The notes under the pieces are model-generated. The model was given only the letters and a program-made list of their open reading frames with translations. It searched no databases and had not been told where the DNA came from. Shown here one piece after another: positions 1 through 6,442 of a DNA stretch of 64,000 bases. Numbering within the stretch: position 1 is the first letter of the stretch; each line of letters starts with the position of its first letter. Both the position numbers and the translations under genes were made by a program. Source of the stretch: Nocardia goodfellowii (lineage in GTDB: Bacteria; Actinomycetota; Actinomycetes; Mycobacteriales; Mycobacteriaceae); the NCBI RefSeq assembly GCF_017875645.1, contig NZ_JAGGMR010000001.1, positions 1,550,001 to 1,614,000 of the forward strand, in the 5' to 3' direction.

Positions 1-109
1 CATCGACGCAATCGAGGACAAGTTCACTCATGCGGCATCCCATGAACGGGTCATACCACATTTGTGTTGTGGACACCCGGGGATGAATTGCCGGGCAGGA
101 ATTCGGAGG

Positions 110-466
110 TCAGCTGGCGGACGCGAGCAGGTTTCCGAGGAGTTCGTGGCGGTGTCTGTCGCCCCAGGCTTCCAAGGGAAGCAGAGCGACGCGAAGTTCC
201 TGGCCGAGGTCGGTGAGCGAGTACTCCACGCGCGGCGGAACTTCGGGGAAGACCTCGCGGTGCACGATGCCGGCGGATTCGAGCTGACGGAGATTCTCCG
301 CGAGAACCTTCTCGCTGACGCCCTCGAGCAGCCGGCGGATCTGTCCGAAGCGCTGCGGGCCCGTGCCCAGGACCCACATCAGGTGGAGTTTCCATTTGCC
401 GCCGACGACATCGATCGCGACCGTCATGCCGCACACGTCGTGATCCGCGTCACTGCTCGTCGTCAT
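110..466 (-). CDS. HxlR-family transcriptional regulator
   Basis: A 118-residue single-domain winged-helix protein of the HxlR (MarR-like) type. Family hallmarks are visible: the N-terminal DVCGMTVAIDVVGGKWKLHLMW stretch (Cys 12 followed by the GGKWK turn), the helix RFGQIRRLLEGVSEKVLAENLRQLE and the wing ending VEYSLTDLG. HxlR proteins often sense thiol-reactive or aldehyde stress through the N-terminal Cys. The start is supported by GGAGG just upstream. The gene diverges from two oxidoreductase genes, and the intergenic region holds two direct repeats that could be its operator. It most likely controls that oxidoreductase pair and itself; the effector is unknown. Confidence 0.88.
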   Translation of the reverse strand: MTTSSDADHDVCGMTVAIDVVGGKWKLHLMWVLGTGPQRFGQIRRLLEGVSEKVLAENLRQLESAGIVHREVFPEVPPRVEYSLTDLGQELRVALLPLEAWGDRHRHELLGNLLASAS

Positions 467-487
467 TGCGTCCTCCTGAGCTGATTG

Positions 488-520
488 CCTACCTCGAGGT
501 TAGTAGCCCTACCTCGAAGT
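488..520. promoter_or_regulatory. Direct-repeat operator, probably for the HxlR regulator
   Basis: Two copies of CCTACCTCGARGT lie at 488-500 and 508-520, exactly 20 bp apart (about two helical turns), between the divergent HxlR gene and the oxidoreductase pair. The first copy is also the core of an inverted repeat (CTACCTCGAGGTTAG). Same-face direct repeats suit an HxlR dimer, but binding is an inference. Confidence 0.55.
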
Positions 521-593
521 GCGGTCTTGTCGACTCTACCTGCGCGGATAACCATCGATTCCAGCATCCAGCGAACAACCGAAAGGACACACA

Positions 594-1475
594 ATGTCCG
601 AGCAGTCCACCGCCCACTCCGTTTCCGTAGTCGGGCTCGGCCCGATGGGCCAGGCCATGGTCCGGGCTTTCCTGAAAGCCGGCGTCGAGGTGACGGTGTG
701 GAATCGCAGCACCGAAAAAGTCGACGCGATGGTCGAATTGGGCGCCAAGCGAGCGGCGACCGTCGCCGAGGCGCTGGACGCCAATGAGGTGACGGTGCTC
801 AGCCTGACGCACTACGCCGCGATGTACGACGTCCTCGGCCAGGCACTGGATCACCTGCCGGGCAAGGTGATCGCCAACCTCTCCTCCGACTCGCCGGAGA
901 AGGCTCGTGCGGGTGCGGCCTGGGTCCGGTCACACGGCGCCGAGTTCATCTCCGGCGGCGTGATGTCCGCCGGTGACGTGATCGATCATCCCGCGTCCTA
1001 CATCTTCTACAGCGGCCCGAAGGAGGTTTTCGACGCGCACGCCACACTGCTGCGGCCGCTGAGCCCGCAGGAGTACCTCGGCCCCGACGACGGTCTGGCC
1101 CAGGTCTTCTACCAGGCGTTGCTGATCACCTTCCATCCCTGGCTGATCGCCTTCGACCAGGCCCTGGCCACCATCGCGAACGCCGGTCACGACATCGACC
1201 AGTTCCTGCCCTTCGCGCAGCGCTCCAGCGAGGCGTACCCGCACTTCATGGAGGTGTCGGTGCAGGCGGCCAAGGCGGGCGGCTGGGGCGACCTGGCCTC
1301 GTTCAAGATGATGGACGCCGGCGCGCAGCACATCATCGACGCGAGCACGGAAGCCGGCGTCGACCCCGTGTTCTCGAATGCCGCGCAGGCCCTGTGGCGC
1401 CGGGCGGTGGCGGCCACCGAGGCGGCCGGCGAACCCGTGTCCGTCTACCAGCTGCTGGGCGGTCGCAAAGTATGA
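594..1475 (+). CDS. NAD(P)-dependent imine-reductase-like oxidoreductase, copy A
   Basis: A 293-residue member of the 6-phosphogluconate/beta-hydroxyacid dehydrogenase superfamily. The N-terminal Rossmann motif is VVGLGPMGQAM, followed by WNRSTEKV, typical of NADP binding. The helical C-terminal half contains the imine-reductase-like segment LGPDDGLAQVFYQALL, with Tyr where many imine reductases have the catalytic Asp. It lies 128 bp from the HxlR gene on the opposite strand and overlaps the next gene by ATGA. The next gene is a clear paralogue of equal length, so the two probably form an operon and may act as a heterodimer. The physiological imine or carbonyl substrate is unknown. Confidence 0.85.
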   Translation: MSEQSTAHSVSVVGLGPMGQAMVRAFLKAGVEVTVWNRSTEKVDAMVELGAKRAATVAEALDANEVTVLSLTHYAAMYDVLGQALDHLPGKVIANLSSDSPEKARAGAAWVRSHGAEFISGGVMSAGDVIDHPASYIFYSGPKEVFDAHATLLRPLSPQEYLGPDDGLAQVFYQALLITFHPWLIAFDQALATIANAGHDIDQFLPFAQRSSEAYPHFMEVSVQAAKAGGWGDLASFKMMDAGAQHIIDASTEAGVDPVFSNAAQALWRRAVAATEAAGEPVSVYQLLGGRKV

Positions 1476-2353
1476 CGCGGCACCGGCGCGCCGTCACCCT
1501 GATCGGTCTGGGCCCGATGGGTCAGGCCATGGCCGAGGTAATGCTCGCGGCCGGTGTCGAGGTGACCGTCTGGAACCGCACCCCCGACAAGGCCGAAGCC
1601 ATGGTCGAATTCGGGGCGCGCCGGGCCCGGACGGTCGCCGAGGCGCTGAGCGCGTCCGAGGTGGTCGTCCTCAGCCTGACCCACTACGCGGCCATGTACG
1701 ACGTGCTCACCCCCGCGGTGGAGCACCTGCCGGGCAAGGTCATCGTCAATCTGTCCTCGGATGCTCCGGCCGTCACCCGTGCGGCCGGGGCCTGGGTCCG
1801 CTCGCACGGCGCCGAGTTCCTGTGCGGCGGCGTCATGGCCCAGAGCGACGGTCTCACCCTGCCCTCGTCCTACATCTTCTACAGCGGTCCGCGGGAGGTG
1901 TTCGACGAACATCGGGAGTTGCTGCGGCCCTTGGGCTCCCAGGAGTATCTCGGCGCGGACGACGGCCTGGCCCAGCTCTACTACCAGGCGGTGCTGACCG
2001 TCTTCCTGCCGTGGCTGCTCGGCTTCGAACAGGCTCTTGCCACGATCGAAGGCTCCGGCGAAGACATCGCCCGTTTCCTGCCCTACGCCCAGCGGGCACT
2101 GAACGGTGCGGACGACTTCTACGCCGGGATGGCCGCGGCCGCGCGGGCGGGCGGCTGGGGTGACCTGGCCAACCTGCGCATGATGGCGGCGGGTGCGGAG
2201 CATGTCATCGCCACCGGCGCCGCGGCCGGCGTCGACACCGGCCTCACCGAAGCCGCGAACATGTTCTGGCGCAAGGCGATCGCCGCCAGCGAAGCCGCGG
2301 GCCGTGCCGTGCCCACCTACGAACTGATTCGCGGCGCCCGCTCCTCAGGCTGA
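1472..2353 (+). CDS. NAD(P)-dependent imine-reductase-like oxidoreductase, copy B
   Basis: A 293-residue paralogue of the preceding gene, by eye around 60% identical over its whole length. It shares LIGLGPMGQAM, TVWNRTPDKAEAMVEFGA and LSLTHYAAMYDVL. I place the start at ATG 1472 because it overlaps the upstream stop as ATGA, which implies translational coupling, and because the protein then matches copy A. The active-site region (LGADDGLAQLYYQAVL) also has Tyr at the imine-reductase Asp position. Its 3' end overlaps the convergent XRE gene by 9 bp. A recent tandem duplication with divergence is the simplest history. Confidence 0.85.
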   Translation: MTRHRRAVTLIGLGPMGQAMAEVMLAAGVEVTVWNRTPDKAEAMVEFGARRARTVAEALSASEVVVLSLTHYAAMYDVLTPAVEHLPGKVIVNLSSDAPAVTRAAGAWVRSHGAEFLCGGVMAQSDGLTLPSSYIFYSGPREVFDEHRELLRPLGSQEYLGADDGLAQLYYQAVLTVFLPWLLGFEQALATIEGSGEDIARFLPYAQRALNGADDFYAGMAAAARAGGWGDLANLRMMAAGAEHVIATGAAAGVDTGLTEAANMFWRKAIAASEAAGRAVPTYELIRGARSSG

Positions 2354-2587
2354 TTCGGTGGCCGAACCCAGGCGCGGGAAGGGGTCGGTGGAGAAGACGA
2401 CCTCCACCGCTACCTCGAAGTAGGACGCGATACGCAGCGCCAGGTGCAAGCTGGGACTGTATTCGCCGCGCTCCAGATAGCCGATGGTCTGGTAATGCAC
2501 GCCCAGGGCGTCGGCCAGTTCGCGCCGGGAGATCCCGCGTTCGGCCCGCAGCATCGCGATCCGGTTGTAGATGACCTCAGAAGCCAC
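2345..2587 (-). CDS. Small XRE-family (HTH_3) regulator
   Basis: An 80-residue protein that is almost entirely one helix-turn-helix of the lambda-Cro/XRE type: VIYNRIAMLRAERGISRRELADALGVHYQTIGYLERGEYSPSLHLALRIASYFEV, with the recognition helix around VHYQTIGYLERG. The length resembles YozG-type regulators that sit with membrane proteins. I chose GTG 2587, which overlaps the end of the permease gene by 11 bp; an in-frame ATG at 2635 would add 16 residues without similarity to the family. It is the last gene of an ATPase-permease-regulator operon and probably regulates it. Confidence 0.8.
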   Translation of the reverse strand: MASEVIYNRIAMLRAERGISRRELADALGVHYQTIGYLERGEYSPSLHLALRIASYFEVAVEVVFSTDPFPRLGSATESA

Positions 2588-3428
2588 GCTGCATCGCTTT
2601 CTGCCGGCGCTCCGCCACCACGGACCCCGATTCACGGCGGGCCATGCGGCGCAAGACGATCGGGGCGATCAGGAGACCCAGCACCGACCAGATACCAAGG
2701 ACGGCAGCGGTTTCCAGATGCCGCCAGGACTGGCCGATCTCGATGGACACGGCGTCGGCGGGCAGCAGGGCCGAGCGCATGCCGAGGCCGAGCCAATAGA
2801 TCGGGAACACCTGCGCCACACCCTGCAACCAGCCGGGCAAGCCGGTGATCGGATAGAAGATGCCCGAGATCCCGACCAGTCCCATCAGCGGCATGGACAG
2901 GAAGAACATGCCGGTCGCGCTCTCGAAGAAGGAGCCGATGATCGCTCCGGCCGGCAAGACGGCGAGCAGGCCGAGCACGACCACCCAGAGCAGGGTGAGC
3001 CAGCGCCCCAGGCTGTCCAGCGAGATACCGCCGACGATCACCAGGCCGATGCCGAGCACCCCGGCCACCTGGGTGAGCACCATGGCCGCGGTGGCGGCGA
3101 GCTTGCCGATCAGATAGCCGACGGTGCCGTTCGGAATCGCCTTGGCGCGCAACAGGGTTCCGTCTTCGCGGTCCAGCAGCAGGTAGTTGGCGATTCCGTA
3201 GAACCCGTTGAACGCGATCAGCGAGCCCGCCACGCTCGGCAGCGCCAGCGCGCCGAGTTTCAGCCCCGTGGCCTCGAACGACCCGTTCCGCATGAAATAG
3301 AGCGCGATCAGGGTGAGGGCCGGGAAGAAGATCAGGCCGATCAAGTCTTCGACGTTGGTGAACAGGTTCCGCGTCTCGATCGTGGCGCGGCGACCGCCCG
3401 CGCGGACCGCGACCATGGTGGCGTTCAT
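2577..3428 (-). CDS. ABC-2 type transporter permease
   Basis: A 283-residue integral membrane protein with about six hydrophobic segments (for example VEDLIGLIFFPALTLIALYFM, YLIGKLAATAAMVLTQVAGVLGIGLVIVGG and LTLLWVVVLGLLAVLPAGAIIG), matching ABC-2 permeases of the DrrB type. It overlaps the ATPase gene by 4 bp (ATGA), so the two form one exporter, probably a heterotetramer of two ATPases and two permeases. Such systems export drugs or lipids; the substrate cannot be read from sequence. The C terminus is short and basic (RRMARRESGSVVAERRQK). Confidence 0.85.
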   Translation of the reverse strand: MNATMVAVRAGGRRATIETRNLFTNVEDLIGLIFFPALTLIALYFMRNGSFEATGLKLGALALPSVAGSLIAFNGFYGIANYLLLDREDGTLLRAKAIPNGTVGYLIGKLAATAAMVLTQVAGVLGIGLVIVGGISLDSLGRWLTLLWVVVLGLLAVLPAGAIIGSFFESATGMFFLSMPLMGLVGISGIFYPITGLPGWLQGVAQVFPIYWLGLGMRSALLPADAVSIEIGQSWRHLETAAVLGIWSVLGLLIAPIVLRRMARRESGSVVAERRQKAMQRGF

Positions 3429-4354
3429 CGGTTGACCTCCTCCAGGTTATGTACCTCGGTCTCGAATTCGCCGGATTCGAACCGCCGCACCAGTGTCATA
3501 TAGGTGTCCTCGAGCGAGGCACGCCGCACCTCCAATTCGCCGATCGCCGCACCGTGCTGTTTGAACAACTCGTAGACGTACTCGGTCGATTCGGTGGTGG
3601 TGTGCACGAAACGCTGACCGTCGCGGGTCCAGCGGATCTCGGCCGCACCGGCGATGCGGCGGGACAGTTCGTCGGCGGAGCCGTCGGCGATGATGCGCCC
3701 GCCGGCGAGGATCAGAATCTTGTCGGCCAGTTTCTCGGCCTCGTCCAGATCGTGGGTGGTGAGCAGCACGGTGGTCTGCTGGTCGTCGGCGAGGCGGTGG
3801 ATCAGGTCGTGGAATTCCCGGCGGGCCTCGGGGTCGAAGCCGGCGGTGGGCTCGTCGAGGAACAGCACCTCGGGGCGTCCGACGATGCCGATCGCGACAT
3901 CGAGCCGCCGCCGCTGGCCACCGGAAAGCGTCTTGATCTTGGCTCCGGCTTGTTCGGTGAGTCCGACCAGACCCAGGAGTTGATCTGTGTCCCAGGGCCT
4001 TCGGACCTCGCCGGTGCTGTAGGGCAGATAGAACGAGCCGAGGTGGTCGAGAAGTTCGCGCACCCGCCATTTGCCGTGGTCGCGCCATGATTGCAGGACG
4101 ACGCCGACCCGTGCGCGCCATCGTTCGTCGCCGTCGGCGGGGTCGACGCCGAGCACGGAAACCCGCCCGGCCGACCGCATCCGGAAACCTTCCAGGATTT
4201 CGATGGTGGTGGTCTTGCCCGCGCCGTTCGGTCCGAGCAGCACCACCACCTCGCCGCGGCGCGCCTGGAATGTCACTTCGTTCAGAACATCGGTGCTGCC
4301 GTACCGCATGCGCAGCCGTTCGACGTCGAGCGCTACGCCCGCCCCCTCAGCCAT
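3425..4354 (-). CDS. ABC transporter ATP-binding protein (DrrA-like)
   Basis: A 309-residue cytoplasmic ATPase driving the permease encoded downstream. Motifs in order are Walker A GPNGAGKTTT, the Q-loop region VVLQSW, signature LSGGQRRRLD, Walker B VLFLDEPTAGFD and the switch His in LLTTHDLDEAEKLAD. About 90 residues after the switch resemble the DrrA C-terminal regulatory region. Start ATG 4354 follows a GGGAGAG ribosome site, and a good promoter lies upstream at 4390-4418. Order is ATPase, permease, XRE regulator. Self-resistance or lipid export are both possible. Confidence 0.9.
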   Translation of the reverse strand: MAEGAGVALDVERLRMRYGSTDVLNEVTFQARRGEVVVLLGPNGAGKTTTIEILEGFRMRSAGRVSVLGVDPADGDERWRARVGVVLQSWRDHGKWRVRELLDHLGSFYLPYSTGEVRRPWDTDQLLGLVGLTEQAGAKIKTLSGGQRRRLDVAIGIVGRPEVLFLDEPTAGFDPEARREFHDLIHRLADDQQTTVLLTTHDLDEAEKLADKILILAGGRIIADGSADELSRRIAGAAEIRWTRDGQRFVHTTTESTEYVYELFKQHGAAIGELEVRRASLEDTYMTLVRRFESGEFETEVHNLEEVNR

Positions 4355-4387
4355 GGTTCTCTCCCTGTTGCGGGTTGGTGATTTTTC

Positions 4388-4418
4388 GTAGCATAGCTAC
4401 TACATTTCGCAGCCACAA
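4388..4418 (-). promoter_or_regulatory. Promoter of the ABC operon with a palindrome over the -10
   Basis: Reading leftward, TTGTGG (4413-4418) and TATGCT (4390-4395) are separated by 17 bp, a good sigma-70-type promoter 36 bp upstream of the ATPase start. The perfect inverted repeat GTAGC-ATA-GCTAC (4388-4400) covers the -10 box, so a repressor bound there would block transcription. The operon's own XRE protein is the obvious candidate. Confidence 0.55.
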
Positions 4419-4451
4419 TGCACCGTGGCCAGCGTCTCCCGCAGGAAGGGA

Positions 4452-4515
4452 GAGCACTGCTCTTGACTTAATGGCGACCAGCGTGGAACACTGATCGCAA
4501 TAGAGAGCAGTGCTC
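4452..4515 (+). promoter_or_regulatory. Paired GAGCANTGCTC palindromes flanking a -35 box
   Basis: GAGCACTGCTC (4452-4462) and GAGCAGTGCTC (4505-4515) are the same 11-bp palindrome around one variable base. Their centres are 53 bp apart, close to five helical turns. A TTGACT -35 box (4463-4468) abuts the first copy, and the second ends 16 bp before the downstream ATG; the -10 is weak. The layout looks like a repressed promoter, possibly with looping. The motif resembles TetR-family operators, but no TetR gene is adjacent. Confidence 0.6.
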
Positions 4516-4530
4516 ACAATAGGAGTCGAG

Positions 4531-4977
4531 ATGAACGCCAGCACCCGCTACATCGCCCCCGCCGGTTTCGAACCGATGCTGAACCGAATCGTCAACCTGT
4601 TGCCGAAACTCGGTATCAGCGTGCTGAATTCGCGCGAACTCGCGGTGCGCGGCCGCAAGAGCGGGGAATGGCGGACCACCATGGTGAATCTGATGGTGGA
4701 CGCCGACGGCGCGCGCTACCTGGTCGCCCCGCGCGGCCAGACCCAATGGGTGCGGAATCTGCGCGTGGCCGGCGGCGGCGAACTGCGCCTGGGCCGCAAA
4801 ACCGAGACGTTCACCGCGACCGAGGTGCCCGACGCCGACAAGGTGCCGCTGCTGCGGCTCTACCTGAAGCGCTGGGGCTGGGAGGTCGGCAAGTTCTTCG
4901 AGGGCGTCACCAAGGACGCGACGGATGCCGAATTGGCGGCGATCGCCCCGGGATTCCCGGTCTTCCGGGTCAGCTGA
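4531..4977 (+). CDS. Deazaflavin (F420)-dependent nitroreductase-family protein
   Basis: A 148-residue protein of the DUF385/Ddn fold, a split beta-barrel binding cofactor F420 or flavin. The family pattern is clear: [19 protein letters not shown], then [27 protein letters not shown] and the C-terminal [12 protein letters not shown]. Ddn-like enzymes reduce quinones or nitro compounds. I chose ATG 4531 over an in-frame GTG at 4510 because AGGAG lies 5 bp upstream and the GTG falls inside the palindrome at 4505-4515. Expression is probably controlled through the paired palindromes upstream. The end overlaps convergent aroQ by 8 bp. Confidence 0.85.
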   Translation: MNASTRYIAPAGFEPMLNRIVNLLPKLGISVLNSRELAVRGRKSGEWRTTMVNLMVDADGARYLVAPRGQTQWVRNLRVAGGGELRLGRKTETFTATEVPDADKVPLLRLYLKRWGWEVGKFFEGVTKDATDAELAAIAPGFPVFRVS

Positions 4978-5419
4978 GCAGCGGCCCGGTGGCGAGGAAT
5001 TCGACGGCCGCCGCGTAGCCCTGAATGCCCATGCCCGCGATCACCGCGGTCGCGATCGGCGACACGAAGGAGTGCTGCCGGAACTCTTCGCGGGCGTGCA
5101 CATTGCTGATGTGCACCTCCACGATCGGGACCTCCGGAATCACCAGGGCGTCCCGCAGGGCGACCGAGGTGTGGGTGAGTCCGCCGGGGTTGATCACGAT
5201 CGCCGATTCCGCGCCGCGGGCCTGATGGATCCGATCGATCAGCGCGCCTTCCGAATTCGATTGGAACGCGACGACCTCGCGCCCGAACCGGGCCGCCGTC
5301 CGCGCGCACAGCGCGACCACGTCATCGAGCGTGGCCGCACCGTACACCTCGGGCTGGCGGGTGCCGAGCATGTTCAGGTTCGGGCCGTTGAGCACCAGGA
5401 TCGGACCGTGGGAAGGCAT
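4970..5419 (-). CDS. aroQ: 3-dehydroquinate dehydratase, type II
   Basis: A 149-residue enzyme of the shikimate pathway that dehydrates 3-dehydroquinate. It has the normal length of the dodecameric type II enzyme and its landmarks: [20 protein letters not shown] (active-site loop with Tyr 25), [33 protein letters not shown] and [20 protein letters not shown] with the catalytic His. It is separated by only 14 bp from an upstream conserved gene on the same strand and may be co-transcribed with it. No other shikimate genes are in the window. Confidence 0.96.
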   Translation of the reverse strand: MPSHGPILVLNGPNLNMLGTRQPEVYGAATLDDVVALCARTAARFGREVVAFQSNSEGALIDRIHQARGAESAIVINPGGLTHTSVALRDALVIPEVPIVEVHISNVHAREEFRQHSFVSPIATAVIAGMGIQGYAAAVEFLATGPLLS

Positions 5420-5433
5420 GGGCCAACCCTAGT

Positions 5434-6045
5434 TCAGAGGCCCTGGGGCCCTTCGGCGCGCAGGTCGTCGACTTTGCGCATGGCCGAACGCAGTTCCTCC
5501 AGCCATTCCTCGGCGTGCTTGCCCGCGAGCTTCACCGTCCAGGCCAGCGCGTCGGACCGGGACCGGGCCACACCGGAATCGACGAGCGTGTCGAGCACTT
5601 TGCGTTCCGGCTGGCGCAGCCGCGTCATCACGGGCACCGACATATTGGTGAAGAGGACGCGCTCGCCGTCGACCGAAACGCCCCACGCCACATTGCGCCC
5701 GTAGCGGTGCTGTGCTTCGCCGGCGATCTGCATCCGGGCGGGCCGGGTCGATTCCCGGAACCGGGAGATGGCGCCTTCCTTGGTGGCCTGCGGTACCTCG
5801 TCGGTGGGCGCCTCCGGATCCACCTCGGAATCCTTGCTGAGGGTGGTCTTTTCCACCTTCGGCATCGGCAGCTCGCCGATCACCACGATCTCGTCCCGAT
5901 CGATCTCGATGACGGGCGGCCCGGTGAACCAGTCACTGGGCAAACGACCGGCGAACCAATCCGGGACATCCGCCGGGTCGGGCAGATCGGCCTGCTGCCA
6001 ACCGCCGGGCCTACCGAAACCACGCCCCCGGTGTTCGTGCCGCAT
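5434..6045 (-). CDS. Conserved actinobacterial protein of unknown function
   Basis: A 203-residue protein that I do not recognise as a characterised family. Residues 1-60 are rich in Gly, Pro and Trp (GFGRPGGWQQADLPDP, VPDWFAGRLPSDWF), then comes IEIDRDEIVVIGELPMPK, an acidic linker, and a basic helical C-terminal half (HRYGRNVAWGVSVDGERVLFTN, then RKVLDTLVDSGVARSRSDALAWTVKLAG) whose last part recalls small DNA-binding helices. Start ATG 6045 is preceded by GAAGG. It ends 14 bp from aroQ on the same strand. It is probably cytoplasmic, since no signal or membrane segment is visible. Confidence 0.7.
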   Translation of the reverse strand: MRHEHRGRGFGRPGGWQQADLPDPADVPDWFAGRLPSDWFTGPPVIEIDRDEIVVIGELPMPKVEKTTLSKDSEVDPEAPTDEVPQATKEGAISRFRESTRPARMQIAGEAQHRYGRNVAWGVSVDGERVLFTNMSVPVMTRLRQPERKVLDTLVDSGVARSRSDALAWTVKLAGKHAEEWLEELRSAMRKVDDLRAEGPQGL

Positions 6046-6433
6046 GGGGAGTCACCTTCTTCTGACTGGGCGCTGCCGGAAGCCCTTCAGCGCGGAAGTG
6101 TTTCATTGATTACAACATTACGTCGCAATCGAACGGGCTGGTTCTGCTTCGGGTGAACAGGTTTCGGGGCGGGTACACCAAGGGTGCGGTCGCCCCGGTT
6201 CGATCGAAACGCCGCGGTTCCGCCGAACCGCTAGACTCCCGTTTCGGCCGGTACCGTGGCGGCGCCAGTTATCGCCTTGTGACTGGACACCGTTCATGAT
6301 CGGCCCCGCGAAACCGAGCTGATCGGGCACAATTGGATGCTGAGCGTGGGTAACGTCCGGCAGTCAGCAGGGCGGCGCGGGCAAGTTTCTGTCAGGTACG
6401 GTGATCTTGTTACTGGAGTGACAAGAGTGAAGA
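6046..6433. other. Intergenic region between divergent genes (388 bp)
   Basis: No convincing gene is seen; the short open frames here lack ribosome sites and family features. It contains an AT-richer patch near 6105-6125 (TTGATTACAACATTACG), likely part of a promoter for one of the divergent genes, and an inverted repeat at 6406-6425 just before the penicillin-binding protein gene. Confidence 0.5.
6406..6425. promoter_or_regulatory. Inverted repeat before the penicillin-binding protein gene
   Basis: CTTGTTACT and AGTGACAAG form 9-bp arms with one mismatch around GG, ending 17 bp before ATG 6443. It could be an operator or an RNA hairpin near the ribosome site. No regulator is assigned. Confidence 0.4.
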
Positions 6434-6442
6434 GTGGGCGAC

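Noticed and set aside
1..43. Possible start of a leftward gene (ATG at 43 or 31, reading MSELVLDCVD).
   Set aside because: Only 10-14 codons are inside the window and no ribosome site is visible, so it cannot be supported.
2409..2424. CTACCTCGAAGTAGG resembling the HxlR direct repeats.
   Set aside because: It lies inside the XRE coding region and is explained by its codons; a chance match is likely.
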